DNA of 64,000 nucleotides from Pseudopedobacter alpinus (GTDB lineage: Bacteria; Bacteroidota; Bacteroidia; Sphingobacteriales; Sphingobacteriaceae): positions 124,001 through 188,000 of the forward strand of contig NZ_JBHULV010000052.1 in the NCBI RefSeq assembly GCF_042684645.1, written 5' to 3'. The notes under the pieces are model-generated. The model had not been told where the DNA came from, searched no databases, and worked only from the letters and a program-made list of their open reading frames with translations. The position numbers and the translations under genes are program-made. Below are positions 55,304-62,615 of the stretch, one piece after another. Numbering within the stretch: position 1 is the stretch's first letter; every line of letters begins with the position of its first letter.

Positions 55304-55873
55304 GTGAGTAACAAGATAAACAGTTCAAGACTAACAGATAATGAAATTATTTTAGGGATACTTAATAATTCATCTTCAACACTTAAATATCTTTACAAGG
55401 CTTATTTTCCAATGATTTTACAATTAATCATTAATAATAACGGCAGTGAGCATGATGCTAAAGATATTTACCAAGAAAGTATAATTATACTTCATGATAA
55501 AATTAAAAGTGGAGATTTTGAATTAACCAGTAAACTAAAAACATTTTTATACTCTGTATGTAGAAGACTTTGGTTAAAGAAACTAAGTCATAAAAGTAGA
55601 TTTAGTGAAGATATAAAAGATTATGAAGATCATTTTTCTGTAGAGCCAGATTTGGATCAACATGAAGAGAAAGATCAACAGTTTCTTTTGATGAATAGTG
55701 CGTTAACACAGCTAGGCGAACCTTGCAAAACAATTATTGAGGATTTTTATATCCACAGTATGTCCATGCAAGATATTTGCGAAAAATTTGGTTATACCAA
55801 CGCTGATAATGCTAAAACACAAAAATATAAATGCTTGCAAAGGTTAAAGAAACTATTCTTTAACCAAAAATAA
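55304..55873 (+). CDS. ECF-type RNA polymerase sigma factor
   Basis: A 189-residue sigma factor with a GTG start (no ATG fits better). Region 2 is seen in LKYLYKAYFPMILQLIIN and AKDIYQESIIILHDKIKSGD, and region 4 in LGEPCKTIIEDFYIHSMSMQ with DICEKFGY. It would recruit RNA polymerase to a small set of promoters. The gene lies 5 bp before a membrane protein whose cytosolic part looks like an anti-sigma domain, so the two probably form one signalling pair. Confidence 0.88.
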   Translation: MSNKINSSRLTDNEIILGILNNSSSTLKYLYKAYFPMILQLIINNNGSEHDAKDIYQESIIILHDKIKSGDFELTSKLKTFLYSVCRRLWLKKLSHKSRFSEDIKDYEDHFSVEPDLDQHEEKDQQFLLMNSALTQLGEPCKTIIEDFYIHSMSMQDICEKFGYTNADNAKTQKYKCLQRLKKLFFNQK

Positions 55874-55878
55874 AGAAA

Positions 55879-56973
55879 ATGAAAAGCGAAATAGAACTAA
55901 TTAAAAAAATTGAATCTTACTTGTATCAAGAGATGAGTACCGAAGAAGTGCTTTCTTTTGAAGAAGAGAGAAAAAATGATGCAACTTTAGATCTTAAAGT
56001 GATTACTCATTTAGATTTTTTAAAAACTTTAAAAGCTTTTGGAGAGCAAAAAGACTTAAAGCTTGCTATGGAGGCTATCCACGAGGAGTTGGATATGGAT
56101 GTTTTGGTGGAAGAGTTAAAAGAAAAGCCTTCTAAAGTTGTAATACTTTGGAATAAATATAAAAAGAACTTAGCTGTTGCTGCAACGGTTGCTATTTTTA
56201 TGACTTTAATTACTTTATTTTCTACCGGTCAGTTTAGTAAAGATGAACACGGTTCAAATTATAGTCAGCTTAAAAGAGATATGGAAACTATAAAGCGCTC
56301 TCAAAACGCTTTAATTAGAAATATAAACAGTACAACAAACCAACCTAAAGATATTAGTCAATTTGGAGGAACTGGTTTTGCCCTCTCTTCTAATGGTTAT
56401 TTAGTTACAAATTACCATGTAGTTAATGGTGCCGATTCTGTTTATGTACAAAATAGTAAAGGAGAGTCTTTTAAAGTTGAAACAATTTATATAGATCCAG
56501 CTTTTGATATTGCAGTATTGCAAATTACAGACCCTGCTTTTAAAAGCTTATCTCCATTACCTTACACTTTTAAGAAAACAAGTTCTGATTTAGGCGAAGA
56601 TGTTTATACAATTGGTTACCCTAAAGATGATGTTGTTTACGGAAAAGGTTATTTAAGTTCTGCAACTGGCTTTGGTGGCGATTCTATTGCTTACCAAATT
56701 TCTATTCCAGTAAATCCAGGTAATTCTGGTGGTCCGTTAATGGATGCAAAAGGCAATGTTATTGGCATTGTAAGTGGCAAGCAAACCCAAGCTGACGGTG
56801 CCGCATTTGCTATTAAAACTGACTTTTTGTTAAAAGCGATCAACAATATCCCTCAAGATTCTTTGAAACAAAAAATTGCTATCAATAAAAAGAATTCTTT
56901 AGCAGGTTTAAACCGTAGTCAGCAAATTAAAAAGATGCAGGATTTTATATTTATTGTGAAAGTTTACAACTAA
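55879..56973 (+). CDS. Membrane anti-sigma-like protein with periplasmic trypsin-like protease
   Basis: A 364-residue protein in three parts. Residues 1-90 are cytosolic and helical (IESYLYQEMSTEEVLSFEEE), like the short anti-sigma domains of this phylum. A membrane helix spans about 97-114. The rest is an HtrA-like protease without a PDZ domain: His180 (TNYHVVNGAD), Asp210 (DPAFDIAVLQ) and Ser283 (NPGNSGGPL) form an intact triad. It follows the ECF sigma gene by 5 bp. Inferred role: hold the sigma factor and release it upon an envelope signal, perhaps using its own protease domain. The anti-sigma reading is by resemblance and position. Confidence 0.75.
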   Translation: MKSEIELIKKIESYLYQEMSTEEVLSFEEERKNDATLDLKVITHLDFLKTLKAFGEQKDLKLAMEAIHEELDMDVLVEELKEKPSKVVILWNKYKKNLAVAATVAIFMTLITLFSTGQFSKDEHGSNYSQLKRDMETIKRSQNALIRNINSTTNQPKDISQFGGTGFALSSNGYLVTNYHVVNGADSVYVQNSKGESFKVETIYIDPAFDIAVLQITDPAFKSLSPLPYTFKKTSSDLGEDVYTIGYPKDDVVYGKGYLSSATGFGGDSIAYQISIPVNPGNSGGPLMDAKGNVIGIVSGKQTQADGAAFAIKTDFLLKAINNIPQDSLKQKIAINKKNSLAGLNRSQQIKKMQDFIFIVKVYN

Positions 56974-57010
56974 GCGTAAGTTTTTACACTAAAAGAATAT
57001 TCAATTTATT

Positions 57011-57046
57011 AAATGCCCCAGTATTAAGTTTTACTGGGGCATTTTT
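57011..57046 (+). terminator. Intrinsic terminator of the sigma/protease unit
   Basis: AAATGCCCCAGTA (57011-57023) pairs perfectly with TACTGGGGCATTT (57032-57044), with an 8-base loop and a T run. Confidence 0.9.
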
Positions 57047-57250
57047 ATGCGATAGATTTTTATTTTTTTATTTCGAATTTTGAGAATATTGGAAAATTTC
57101 ACCAAGTGAGGTTTTACAAATTTCACGATTGCCAGTTGTTAACTTTTAATATCAATACAAAATTCTGATTTTGAAGAAATAAATGTTAGAAATTTATTAT
57201 TTATGTTATAAAGCCATATTATCCTCCACAAAGCTTCATTAATTTAAAAC

Positions 57251-57285
57251 ATAAGTTTCTTTTCAAGGAAACTTATGTATATTTG
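57251..57285 (+). promoter_or_regulatory. Promoter and operator-like palindrome of the toxin-antitoxin locus
   Basis: TATATTTG (57278-57285) is an exact TAnnTTTG -7 box. Directly upstream, ATAAGTTTC (57251-57259) and GAAACTTAT (57268-57276) form a perfect inverted repeat with an 8-base spacer that covers the -33 region. That is where an antitoxin repressor would bind. The upstream stretch 57047-57250 is AT-rich with no gene. Confidence 0.5.
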
Positions 57286-57307
57286 ATCAGAAATAATATT
57301 TGACTGA

Positions 57308-57645
57308 ATGGACAAACTTTTTGAGATTATTATTTTAGAGGAAGTATTTGAATTTTTAAAAGGCTTACAGAAAAAGCATTCTGAGAAAATCTTATATAAT
57401 ATCAGAATCTCAAGTTGAACTAGACCCTGAACTTTTTAAGAAATTAAACAATGAAATTTGGGAATTCCGAACTTTGTATCAAGGACTTCAATATAGACTT
57501 CTTGCTTTTTTTGGATAAAACTTCCGACAGTCAAACATTTGTTGTATCGACACATGGATTTGTTAAAAAACGAAGCAAAGTTCCAGATAATGAGATTCAA
57601 AAAGCCATGCAGATTAGAGAAAAGTATTTAATAGAAAAAGACTAA
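57308..57645 (+). pseudogene. Broken HigB/RelE-type toxin (Gp49-like)
   Basis: Joined across frames, the product reads like a full ~110-residue HigB-type toxin: MDKLFEIIILEEVFEFLKGL, then LDPELFKKLNNEIWEFRTLY, then DKTSDSQTFVVSTHGFVKKR. The frame shifts twice: near 57403-57408 (AGAATCT, where AGAAAATCT would keep the frame) and in the T run at 57506-57512. The first frame stops at 57418. As sequenced it cannot make an intact toxin. Toxins of this family cleave mRNA on the ribosome. It precedes the antitoxin-like gene by 13 bp. Confidence 0.75.
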
Positions 57646-57681
57646 AAAATAGAAAGAAATGAAAAATACACATTAGACGAA

Positions 57682-57972
57682 GTGCAGGACAGAATTATCG
57701 GGGAAATCGGAACTCCTGAACGTGATTTTTTTGAGTATGAACTTCAAATGAATTTAATAGGTAAAGCCATCAAGCAGACAAGACAGGAACGGAATCTGAC
57801 ACAGGAAGAACTTGGAAAGCTCATAGGGGTTCAGAAAGCACAAATTTCCAGACTAGAAAATAACGCAAGTAACGTGACAATCGATACTCTAATGAGAGTT
57901 TTTTCTGCATTGAAAGCAAAGGTGAAATTGCATGTAGAACTTTCAAATCTGAATATAAATGTAGGCAAATAA
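57682..57972 (+). CDS. HigA-like antitoxin (HTH_3)
   Basis: A 96-residue protein from a GTG at 57682, with a helix-turn-helix in IKQTRQERNLTQEELGKLIG and VQKAQISRLENNAS. Its true start seems to have been the ATG at 57659 (MKKYTLDEVQDRI...), but one A is missing from the run after it (five As where six would keep the frame). The open frame upstream has no other start. As a lone antitoxin it could still repress its own promoter and protect against a related toxin. Confidence 0.7.
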   Translation: MQDRIIGEIGTPERDFFEYELQMNLIGKAIKQTRQERNLTQEELGKLIGVQKAQISRLENNASNVTIDTLMRVFSALKAKVKLHVELSNLNINVGK

Positions 57973-57989
57973 TAAGGCTTATAACCACT

Positions 57990-58094
57990 AATTTGTATTA
58001 TAATGGCTGAACTGCTTTACGTTATTTCATCGCAATTAACTGAATCTATTCAGTCAGAAAATTTTTTGCTTTCTATGCCATTATAACACAAATT
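57990..58094. repeat. 105-bp inverted-repeat element after the antitoxin gene
   Basis: An 18-base arm at 57990-58007 (AATTTGTATTATAATGGC) is repeated in reverse complement at 58077-58094 with one difference. The 69 bp between include a small CTGAATCTATTCAG palindrome. It is non-coding and lies between the antitoxin and the convergent esterase. It may be a MITE or a recombination site; the shape also recalls attC-type sites, but no integrase gene is present. Confidence 0.55.
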
Positions 58095-58114
58095 CGCCAA
58101 TCGCTCTAAAAATC

Positions 58115-58939
58115 TTAATTCTTAAATTTATTGTGCATATAAAGCAATTGGTATTCAATGGCTTCACTCCAATAAGACCAATTATGCGCACCAGGATTTG
58201 TGATAAAAGTGTGAGGGATATTATTAAATGCTAACTTTTCGTGTAGTTTAACATTTACATTATAAAAGAAATCTTCTGTTCCGCATTGTATAACTAAGCA
58301 TAATGATTTTGGCGTTAATAAATGCGTAAGCTCCATTACTGTGTTTTTATCCCAATTCTCTTTGTTTTCGGCATAAGTTCCTAAAGATTTTGCCATATCC
58401 CAATTTAAAGGAAAAGGTCTTATATCAACACCGCCACTCATACTGCCTGCAATACTATAAATGTCTTGATGTTTAAAAGCTAAATACAAAGCGCCATGTC
58501 CGCCCATACTTAAGCCAGTAATTGCTCGGTTACTCTTATTGGCAATTGTTTTATAGTTTTTATCAACCCAGTTTACTAATTCTTTGGAAACATAAGTTTC
58601 GTATTTGCTATTTTCAAGTTTTGGCGCATCAAAATACCAGCTTCCAAAATTTCCATCTGGGCAAACAATCATTAATTGATATTGATCTACTAAATCTTTA
58701 ATTTTTGGAACAGTATTTACCCAATTAGCATAATTGCCAGAATAACCATGTAATAAATAAACTACCGGAAAGGTTTTTTTATTATCGTAACTATTTGGTT
58801 TTAAAACAACGGCTTTTATTTGTTTATTCATGGAAGCACTAAAGGTATTTACGGTATCAACCGTTGCTCCAAAAGACTTTAAGCTTATGGCTAAAAATAG
58901 AAAAAATATTCTTTTAGTAATAAATTGACCAATTTTCAT
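58115..58939 (-). CDS. Exported esterase (esterase D / antigen 85-like fold)
   Basis: A 274-residue alpha/beta hydrolase with an N-terminal hydrophobic segment (about residues 8-24). YLLHGYSGNYANWVNTVPKI near residue 61, TGLSMGGHGALYLA (nucleophile Ser144) and a C-terminal NPGAHNW histidine complete the triad, with an acid in GTEDFF. Similar enzymes cleave acyl esters, including feruloyl and acetyl xylan esters. The substrate is not readable. Followed upstream on the same strand by the thioesterase gene, 32 bp away. Confidence 0.82.
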   Translation of the reverse strand: MKIGQFITKRIFFLFLAISLKSFGATVDTVNTFSASMNKQIKAVVLKPNSYDNKKTFPVVYLLHGYSGNYANWVNTVPKIKDLVDQYQLMIVCPDGNFGSWYFDAPKLENSKYETYVSKELVNWVDKNYKTIANKSNRAITGLSMGGHGALYLAFKHQDIYSIAGSMSGGVDIRPFPLNWDMAKSLGTYAENKENWDKNTVMELTHLLTPKSLCLVIQCGTEDFFYNVNVKLHEKLAFNNIPHTFITNPGAHNWSYWSEAIEYQLLYMHNKFKN

Positions 58940-58971
58940 TTTAAAATATATTGATGTAATTGAAATAGAAA

Positions 58972-59493
58972 TTATTGTTTTGCAGCAGTAAATAATGCCT
59001 TTAATTCTGTAGCATCATCAGGGTTCATTTTACCCCCTAAAATCAAACGTAATTGCCTACGTCTTAATGCACCTTCAAAAAGTTCTTTTTCTTCTTCGGT
59101 TTCGGGTATAAGCTCGTGTATAGACACTTTTTTACCATCGTTATCTAAAGCTACAAATGTATAATAAGCTTCGTTTGATTTTACCCTCTCGCCAGATGGA
59201 ATGTTTTCTGCCCAAACATCAAGCCTTACTTCTACAGAAGTTGTAAAAGCCCTTGTCACTTTCGCTTTTATGGTAACAACATCTCCTAATTTTATTGGGT
59301 GTTTAAAAGATACATTATCAACAGAAGCAGTTACAACAATTCTATTACAATGTTTTTGTGCAGATATTGCAGCCGCTATATCCATCCAATGTAATAATCG
59401 ACCGCCCATTAAATTGTTTAAAGTATTGGTATCGTTAGGTAATACCAATTCATTCATTGTAATCAAAGAGTTTTGTGGTTTCTTTTCGCTCAT
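58972..59493 (-). CDS. Acyl-CoA thioesterase (YciA/BACH-type hotdog)
   Basis: A 173-residue hotdog-fold enzyme. NNLMGGRLLHWMDIAAAISA carries the helix and catalytic Asp, and VVTASVDNVSFKHPIKLGDV is the conserved strand segment. It hydrolyses acyl-CoA thioesters in the cytosol. The C-terminus (EEKELFEGALRRRQLRL) is charged and helical. Same strand as the esterase, which starts 33 bp further downstream. Confidence 0.85.
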   Translation of the reverse strand: MSEKKPQNSLITMNELVLPNDTNTLNNLMGGRLLHWMDIAAAISAQKHCNRIVVTASVDNVSFKHPIKLGDVVTIKAKVTRAFTTSVEVRLDVWAENIPSGERVKSNEAYYTFVALDNDGKKVSIHELIPETEEEKELFEGALRRRQLRLILGGKMNPDDATELKALFTAAKQ

Positions 59494-59653
59494 CTTTTAT
59501 CTAATATGATACAAATATAAGATTATAGAGAAATAGAAATAGTTAAACTAATTAAATGACAATAAATTGCGGATAAATTTTCCAAAAAAAAAATAATGAG
59601 CCAAACTATCTAACAGCAGTTTTAAACCGATTTAAGTAGCGCAAAATTATTAA

Positions 59654-60100
59654 TTAACTCATTTTCTTTCCTTCAATTTCAGAAATTTTTATTCTGTAAA
59701 CCACTGTTAAGCCGTTTTCATAAACATCGCCTGTAAAATCGCTAATAAATTGGTGATTAATCTTCTCTTTTTTGTTGATGATGTTTTTCACTCCCTCTGC
59801 AAATTCATGTAAAAGAAACTTTGCATCAGTACCTTCAATTTCTTCAAATTGCCCATGTACTAAAACAGAATGCCAATTTTTTACATTATTAATTTCTGCA
59901 ACTTGTAAAGAAACAGCTCCATTTTTTCTCATTGCTTCAATTTTATGCCCTTCTGATGAATAAGCTAAAATTGATTCTTTTTGATCAAAGAAGTAAGTGA
60001 TTGGTATAGTATAAGGCTTATTGTTAGAAATATAAGCCAAATGACCAATGTAATTATTGTTTAATAATGCAATACAATCTTTCTTGTTTAAATTTTCCAT
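59654..60100 (-). CDS. PNPOx-like flavin-binding protein
   Basis: A 148-residue split-barrel flavin-binding protein: CIALLNNNYIGHLAYISNNK, YTIPITYFF, and VLVHGQFEEIE. It resembles the pyridoxamine 5'-phosphate-oxidase-like family that includes nitroimidazole-resistance (Nim) proteins; the substrate is not readable. A TGATACAAATCA-type site lies about 58 bases upstream of its start, so a CRP/FNR-type control is plausible. Confidence 0.8.
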   Translation of the reverse strand: MENLNKKDCIALLNNNYIGHLAYISNNKPYTIPITYFFDQKESILAYSSEGHKIEAMRKNGAVSLQVAEINNVKNWHSVLVHGQFEEIEGTDAKFLLHEFAEGVKNIINKKEKINHQFISDFTGDVYENGLTVVYRIKISEIEGKKMS

Positions 60101-60158
60101 ATTTAAAGCTTTTTATAAAGTTAATTATATAAAAATAGCCAAATTAATACCAGTAATT

Positions 60159-60174
60159 AATGATACAAATCATT
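60159..60174. promoter_or_regulatory. CRP/FNR-like binding site
   Basis: AATGATACAAATCATT is a palindrome with the core TGAT-N4-ATCA, close to the CRP/FNR consensus TTGAT-N4-ATCAA. It lies in the spacer between the divergent PNPOx-like and metA genes, 58 bases from the former. Which gene it serves is not certain. Confidence 0.45.
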
Positions 60175-60215
60175 TTAAGGAATGATTGATTTTGTGTTTT
60201 GCAATAAATGGATTA

Positions 60216-60237
60216 AAATATTGAACGCTCAATATTT
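60216..60237. promoter_or_regulatory. Palindrome upstream of metA
   Basis: AAATATTGA (60216-60224) and TCAATATTT (60229-60237) form a perfect 9-bp inverted repeat around ACGC, about 60 bases before the metA -7 box. It could be an operator; it is not part of a recognised motif, and no SAM riboswitch structure was found in the leader. Confidence 0.35.
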
Positions 60238-60295
60238 ATTTCTTGCAAAAAAAATTAAGTGCTGCTTTTGGTTTAGTGTTTCGGTTTATTCTTTA

Positions 60296-60303
60296 TATTT
60301 TTG
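60296..60303 (+). promoter_or_regulatory. Promoter -7 box of metA
   Basis: TATTTTTG matches TAnnTTTG; TTTAG at 60272-60276 lies 19 bp upstream as a -33 element. The leader to the ATG at 60335 would be about 25 bases, too short for a riboswitch. Confidence 0.5.
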
Positions 60304-60334
60304 CGAAAACATTTGAAAATAATAGAATTTAGAT

Positions 60335-61279
60335 ATGCCAGTTAAAATACCAGATAATCTTCCAGCAATTGAGCTTTTAAAAAAGGAGAACATATTTGTT
60401 ATGAGCGACTTAAAGGCAGATATTCAGGATATTCGCCCGATGCGAGTGTTGATTCTTAATTTAATGCCTATCAAAATTACTACCGAAACAGATTTTGTAA
60501 GATTGTTATCTAATAATCCCTTACAGGTAGAAGTAGAATTTTTAAGATTAGATTCTCACACTTCAAAAAACACATCGGAAAAGCATTTACAGCAGTTTTA
60601 TAAAGGTTTTAGTAATATTAAAGAAAACTATTACGACGGGATGATTATTACTGGCGCACCTGTAGAAATGTTGGATTTTGAAAAAGTGAGTTATTGGAAA
60701 GAGGTAACCAGTATTTTTGATTGGGCTAAAAAACACGTTACTTCCACACTTTATATTTGTTGGGCCTCTCAAGCTGCTTTGTACCATTTTTACGGGATAC
60801 AAAAAACACCTTTACAAGAAAAACTGTTTGGTGTATTTAAGCATACGGCTATAGAAAAAGGTTACCCTTTATTTAGAGGCTTTGATGATGAGTTTTTTAT
60901 TCCGCACAGTAGGTTAACAACTATTTTAAAATCAGAATTTGAAAATAAGCAGGATGTTAGCATTTTGTCTGAGTCTGTAGATGCTGGAGTTGCTATTGCA
61001 TCATCAAGAGGAGGGAGAGAATTTTATTTAACAGGGCATTCAGAATATTCGCCACTTACTTTAGATACAGAATACAAAAGAGATGTAAATAAGGGATTAA
61101 ATGTTCCCATACCGCAAAATTATTATAGAGAAGATAAACCAGCTAATGCTCCTTTAGTTTGTTGGACAAGCCATGCTAATTTACTTTTTAATAATTGGTT
61201 AAACTATTTTGTGTACCAAGAAACTCCTTACGATTTAAATGATGTTCAGTTTTTGGATGAATTGAAGAGTGGCGGATGA
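60335..61279 (+). CDS. metA: Homoserine O-acyltransferase MetA, predicted acetyl-CoA type
   Basis: A 314-residue enzyme of the MetA family, of normal length. Catalytic Cys142 lies in YICWASQAALYHFYG, and His235 and Glu237 in TGHSEYSP. In this family residue 111 sets the acyl donor: Gly for succinyl-CoA and Glu for acetyl-CoA. Here it is Glu111 (GAPVEMLDFE), so O-acetylhomoserine is the likely product, in spite of the common label 'homoserine O-succinyltransferase'. It commits homoserine to methionine. Confidence 0.93.
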   Translation: MPVKIPDNLPAIELLKKENIFVMSDLKADIQDIRPMRVLILNLMPIKITTETDFVRLLSNNPLQVEVEFLRLDSHTSKNTSEKHLQQFYKGFSNIKENYYDGMIITGAPVEMLDFEKVSYWKEVTSIFDWAKKHVTSTLYICWASQAALYHFYGIQKTPLQEKLFGVFKHTAIEKGYPLFRGFDDEFFIPHSRLTTILKSEFENKQDVSILSESVDAGVAIASSRGGREFYLTGHSEYSPLTLDTEYKRDVNKGLNVPIPQNYYREDKPANAPLVCWTSHANLLFNNWLNYFVYQETPYDLNDVQFLDELKSGG

Positions 61280-61571
61280 GATTGACTTTCTTGATTTATT
61301 AGTTGCCTTTTAATTTTTATTTCTAGGTAGAAGTAAATTCGTAATTTTGGTCTTGAATTATTCGGTATTTATCATATTCCATTTCTGCTTTAAGTTTGCT
61401 TTTAAACATAGAAACTGTGCCTTTTTATAATTATTAGGTAATTAATGCATCATTTGAGTTTAAATAAATAATGATTTTATTACATCACAAACCCAATTTC
61501 TTAAAGCCCAAAATTAAATAACTGATGAATTGACGTAAACCACCGTTAGCCATTTTTGAACAAATTTGTTA
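61280..61571. other. AT-rich intergenic stretch
   Basis: No complete gene. A 28-codon minus-strand frame (61325-61411) ends in AEMEYDKYRIIQDQNYE, which resembles the end of RhuM-type proteins and may be a gene remnant. The remaining bases hold no recognised signal. Confidence 0.45.
61325..61411 (-). pseudogene. Possible RhuM-like C-terminal remnant
   Basis: The 28-residue product MFKSKLKAEMEYDKYRIIQD followed by QNYEFTST resembles the C-terminal segment (EYxxYRxIQDxxxxSDFD) of RhuM-family proteins found on mobile islands. Nothing upstream matches the rest of the family, so it could also be a coincidence. Confidence 0.25.
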
Positions 61572-62264
61572 TTATGGGTAGTTGTTATTTTCTTTTTTCA
61601 ACTTTACTAATATTATGCAGTCTAAAATTCTCTCAGGAATCTCTGTCGAATCAGCTTCAACTTTACTTGCCCAAAAAAGGTCTTTTTTTGTTGTGAAGAA
61701 TAATTTCTCTATAGAAACAGATGAAATAGAAATTTGGTACGGTTTCAAAATATTATCTAGATCTCTTCCTAGTTTTGATGTTATAAGGAACTCTTCAAAT
61801 TTGTTGTAATTTGTAAAAAGATTCTTAAATGTCCCGTGTTTCCGCTTGTATTCTTGAGTGATTTCGATTGCAAGGTCTCCGCTTTGAACAAGTCGCCCAT
61901 AACTTACATAATTTAAAGAATCAAAATTGAAGCTCTTAGAAGCCTCTGGTAAAATTAACTTTATTTCTTTAAGCCGTTGCCTATAAGTCATGGTTTTTCT
62001 TAAATATGGGATATTCAGGTCAATATTGATTTTCCCTGACTTAGATTCAGTAAAAATACAAGTAAAGTCAGATGTGTCTTTGCCAATGATTACAAAATAG
62101 CCCATTGCTTTGTTTCTGTATGCAGAACCTGCTATTTCGTCTTTTATATTTTTACTTCCAATTATAGTATCGGTTGGAGCAGTTTTAAGACTGTCTTCTT
62201 GTTTATTCTGAGAGCAGGCTATTGATAGTAGAATCAGAATTCCTAAGTTCATTTTAATACACAT
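61572..62264 (-). CDS. Lipoprotein of unknown function
   Basis: A 230-residue protein with a lipobox (LLSIACS, Cys17) after a short hydrophobic segment; the second ATG, 12 bases in, would shorten it further. The rest is a mixed alpha/beta domain without recognised motif (NIPYLRKTMTYRQRLKEIKL; LKPYQISISSVSIEKLFFTT). It lies alone in an AT-rich accessory stretch next to repeat elements and the HEPN gene. No function can be named. Confidence 0.65.
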   Translation of the reverse strand: MCIKMNLGILILLSIACSQNKQEDSLKTAPTDTIIGSKNIKDEIAGSAYRNKAMGYFVIIGKDTSDFTCIFTESKSGKINIDLNIPYLRKTMTYRQRLKEIKLILPEASKSFNFDSLNYVSYGRLVQSGDLAIEITQEYKRKHGTFKNLFTNYNKFEEFLITSKLGRDLDNILKPYQISISSVSIEKLFFTTKKDLFWASKVEADSTEIPERILDCIILVKLKKENNNYP

Positions 62265-62370
62265 AGTTGATTTTACAATTACCCATAACGACAGTTGGAT
62301 GGACAGGTATATTTCTGTATCACATTGCTGTTTTTGTGGAACTTAAATTTACTGCTTTTACATGGATGCT

Positions 62371-62475
62371 TGTCTAAAAACCTAAATCTAATCGCTGAGA
62401 ATTGAATATACAAGAATTTTGTAAGATAGGTGTAGGTGTTCATATATCAAATTTCAATTTTTAGGTTTTTAGACA
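62371..62475. repeat. 105-bp element with perfect 16-bp inverted ends
   Basis: TGTCTAAAAACCTAAA (62371-62386) and TTTAGGTTTTTAGACA (62460-62475) are exact reverse complements. The interior is non-coding. With the 105-bp element at 57990-58094 it gives two elements of equal length and unrelated sequence in the same accessory area. The rest of the 62265-62615 spacer is AT-rich with no gene. Confidence 0.6.
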
Positions 62476-62615
62476 GTTTGAAGATTGGCAGGTTTAAGAA
62501 TTTGCGTTTTTACTTGCAAAACCTCCGTCAGCCCGTATTAATTAATACAAAGTGATGTAGAAAGTATAAGCACTTCGCCAGCAATTTTTTAAACCTGTAT
62601 TTATGTGTAGGCCTT

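Noticed and set aside
57451..57645. A separate 64-residue gene
   Set aside because: Its C-terminal half is the last part of the frameshifted toxin and its start is an internal ATG read in the wrong frame.
60101..60334. SAM riboswitch before metA
   Set aside because: The predicted leader is only about 25 bases, and no SAM-type core was seen in the spacer; only two palindromes were found.
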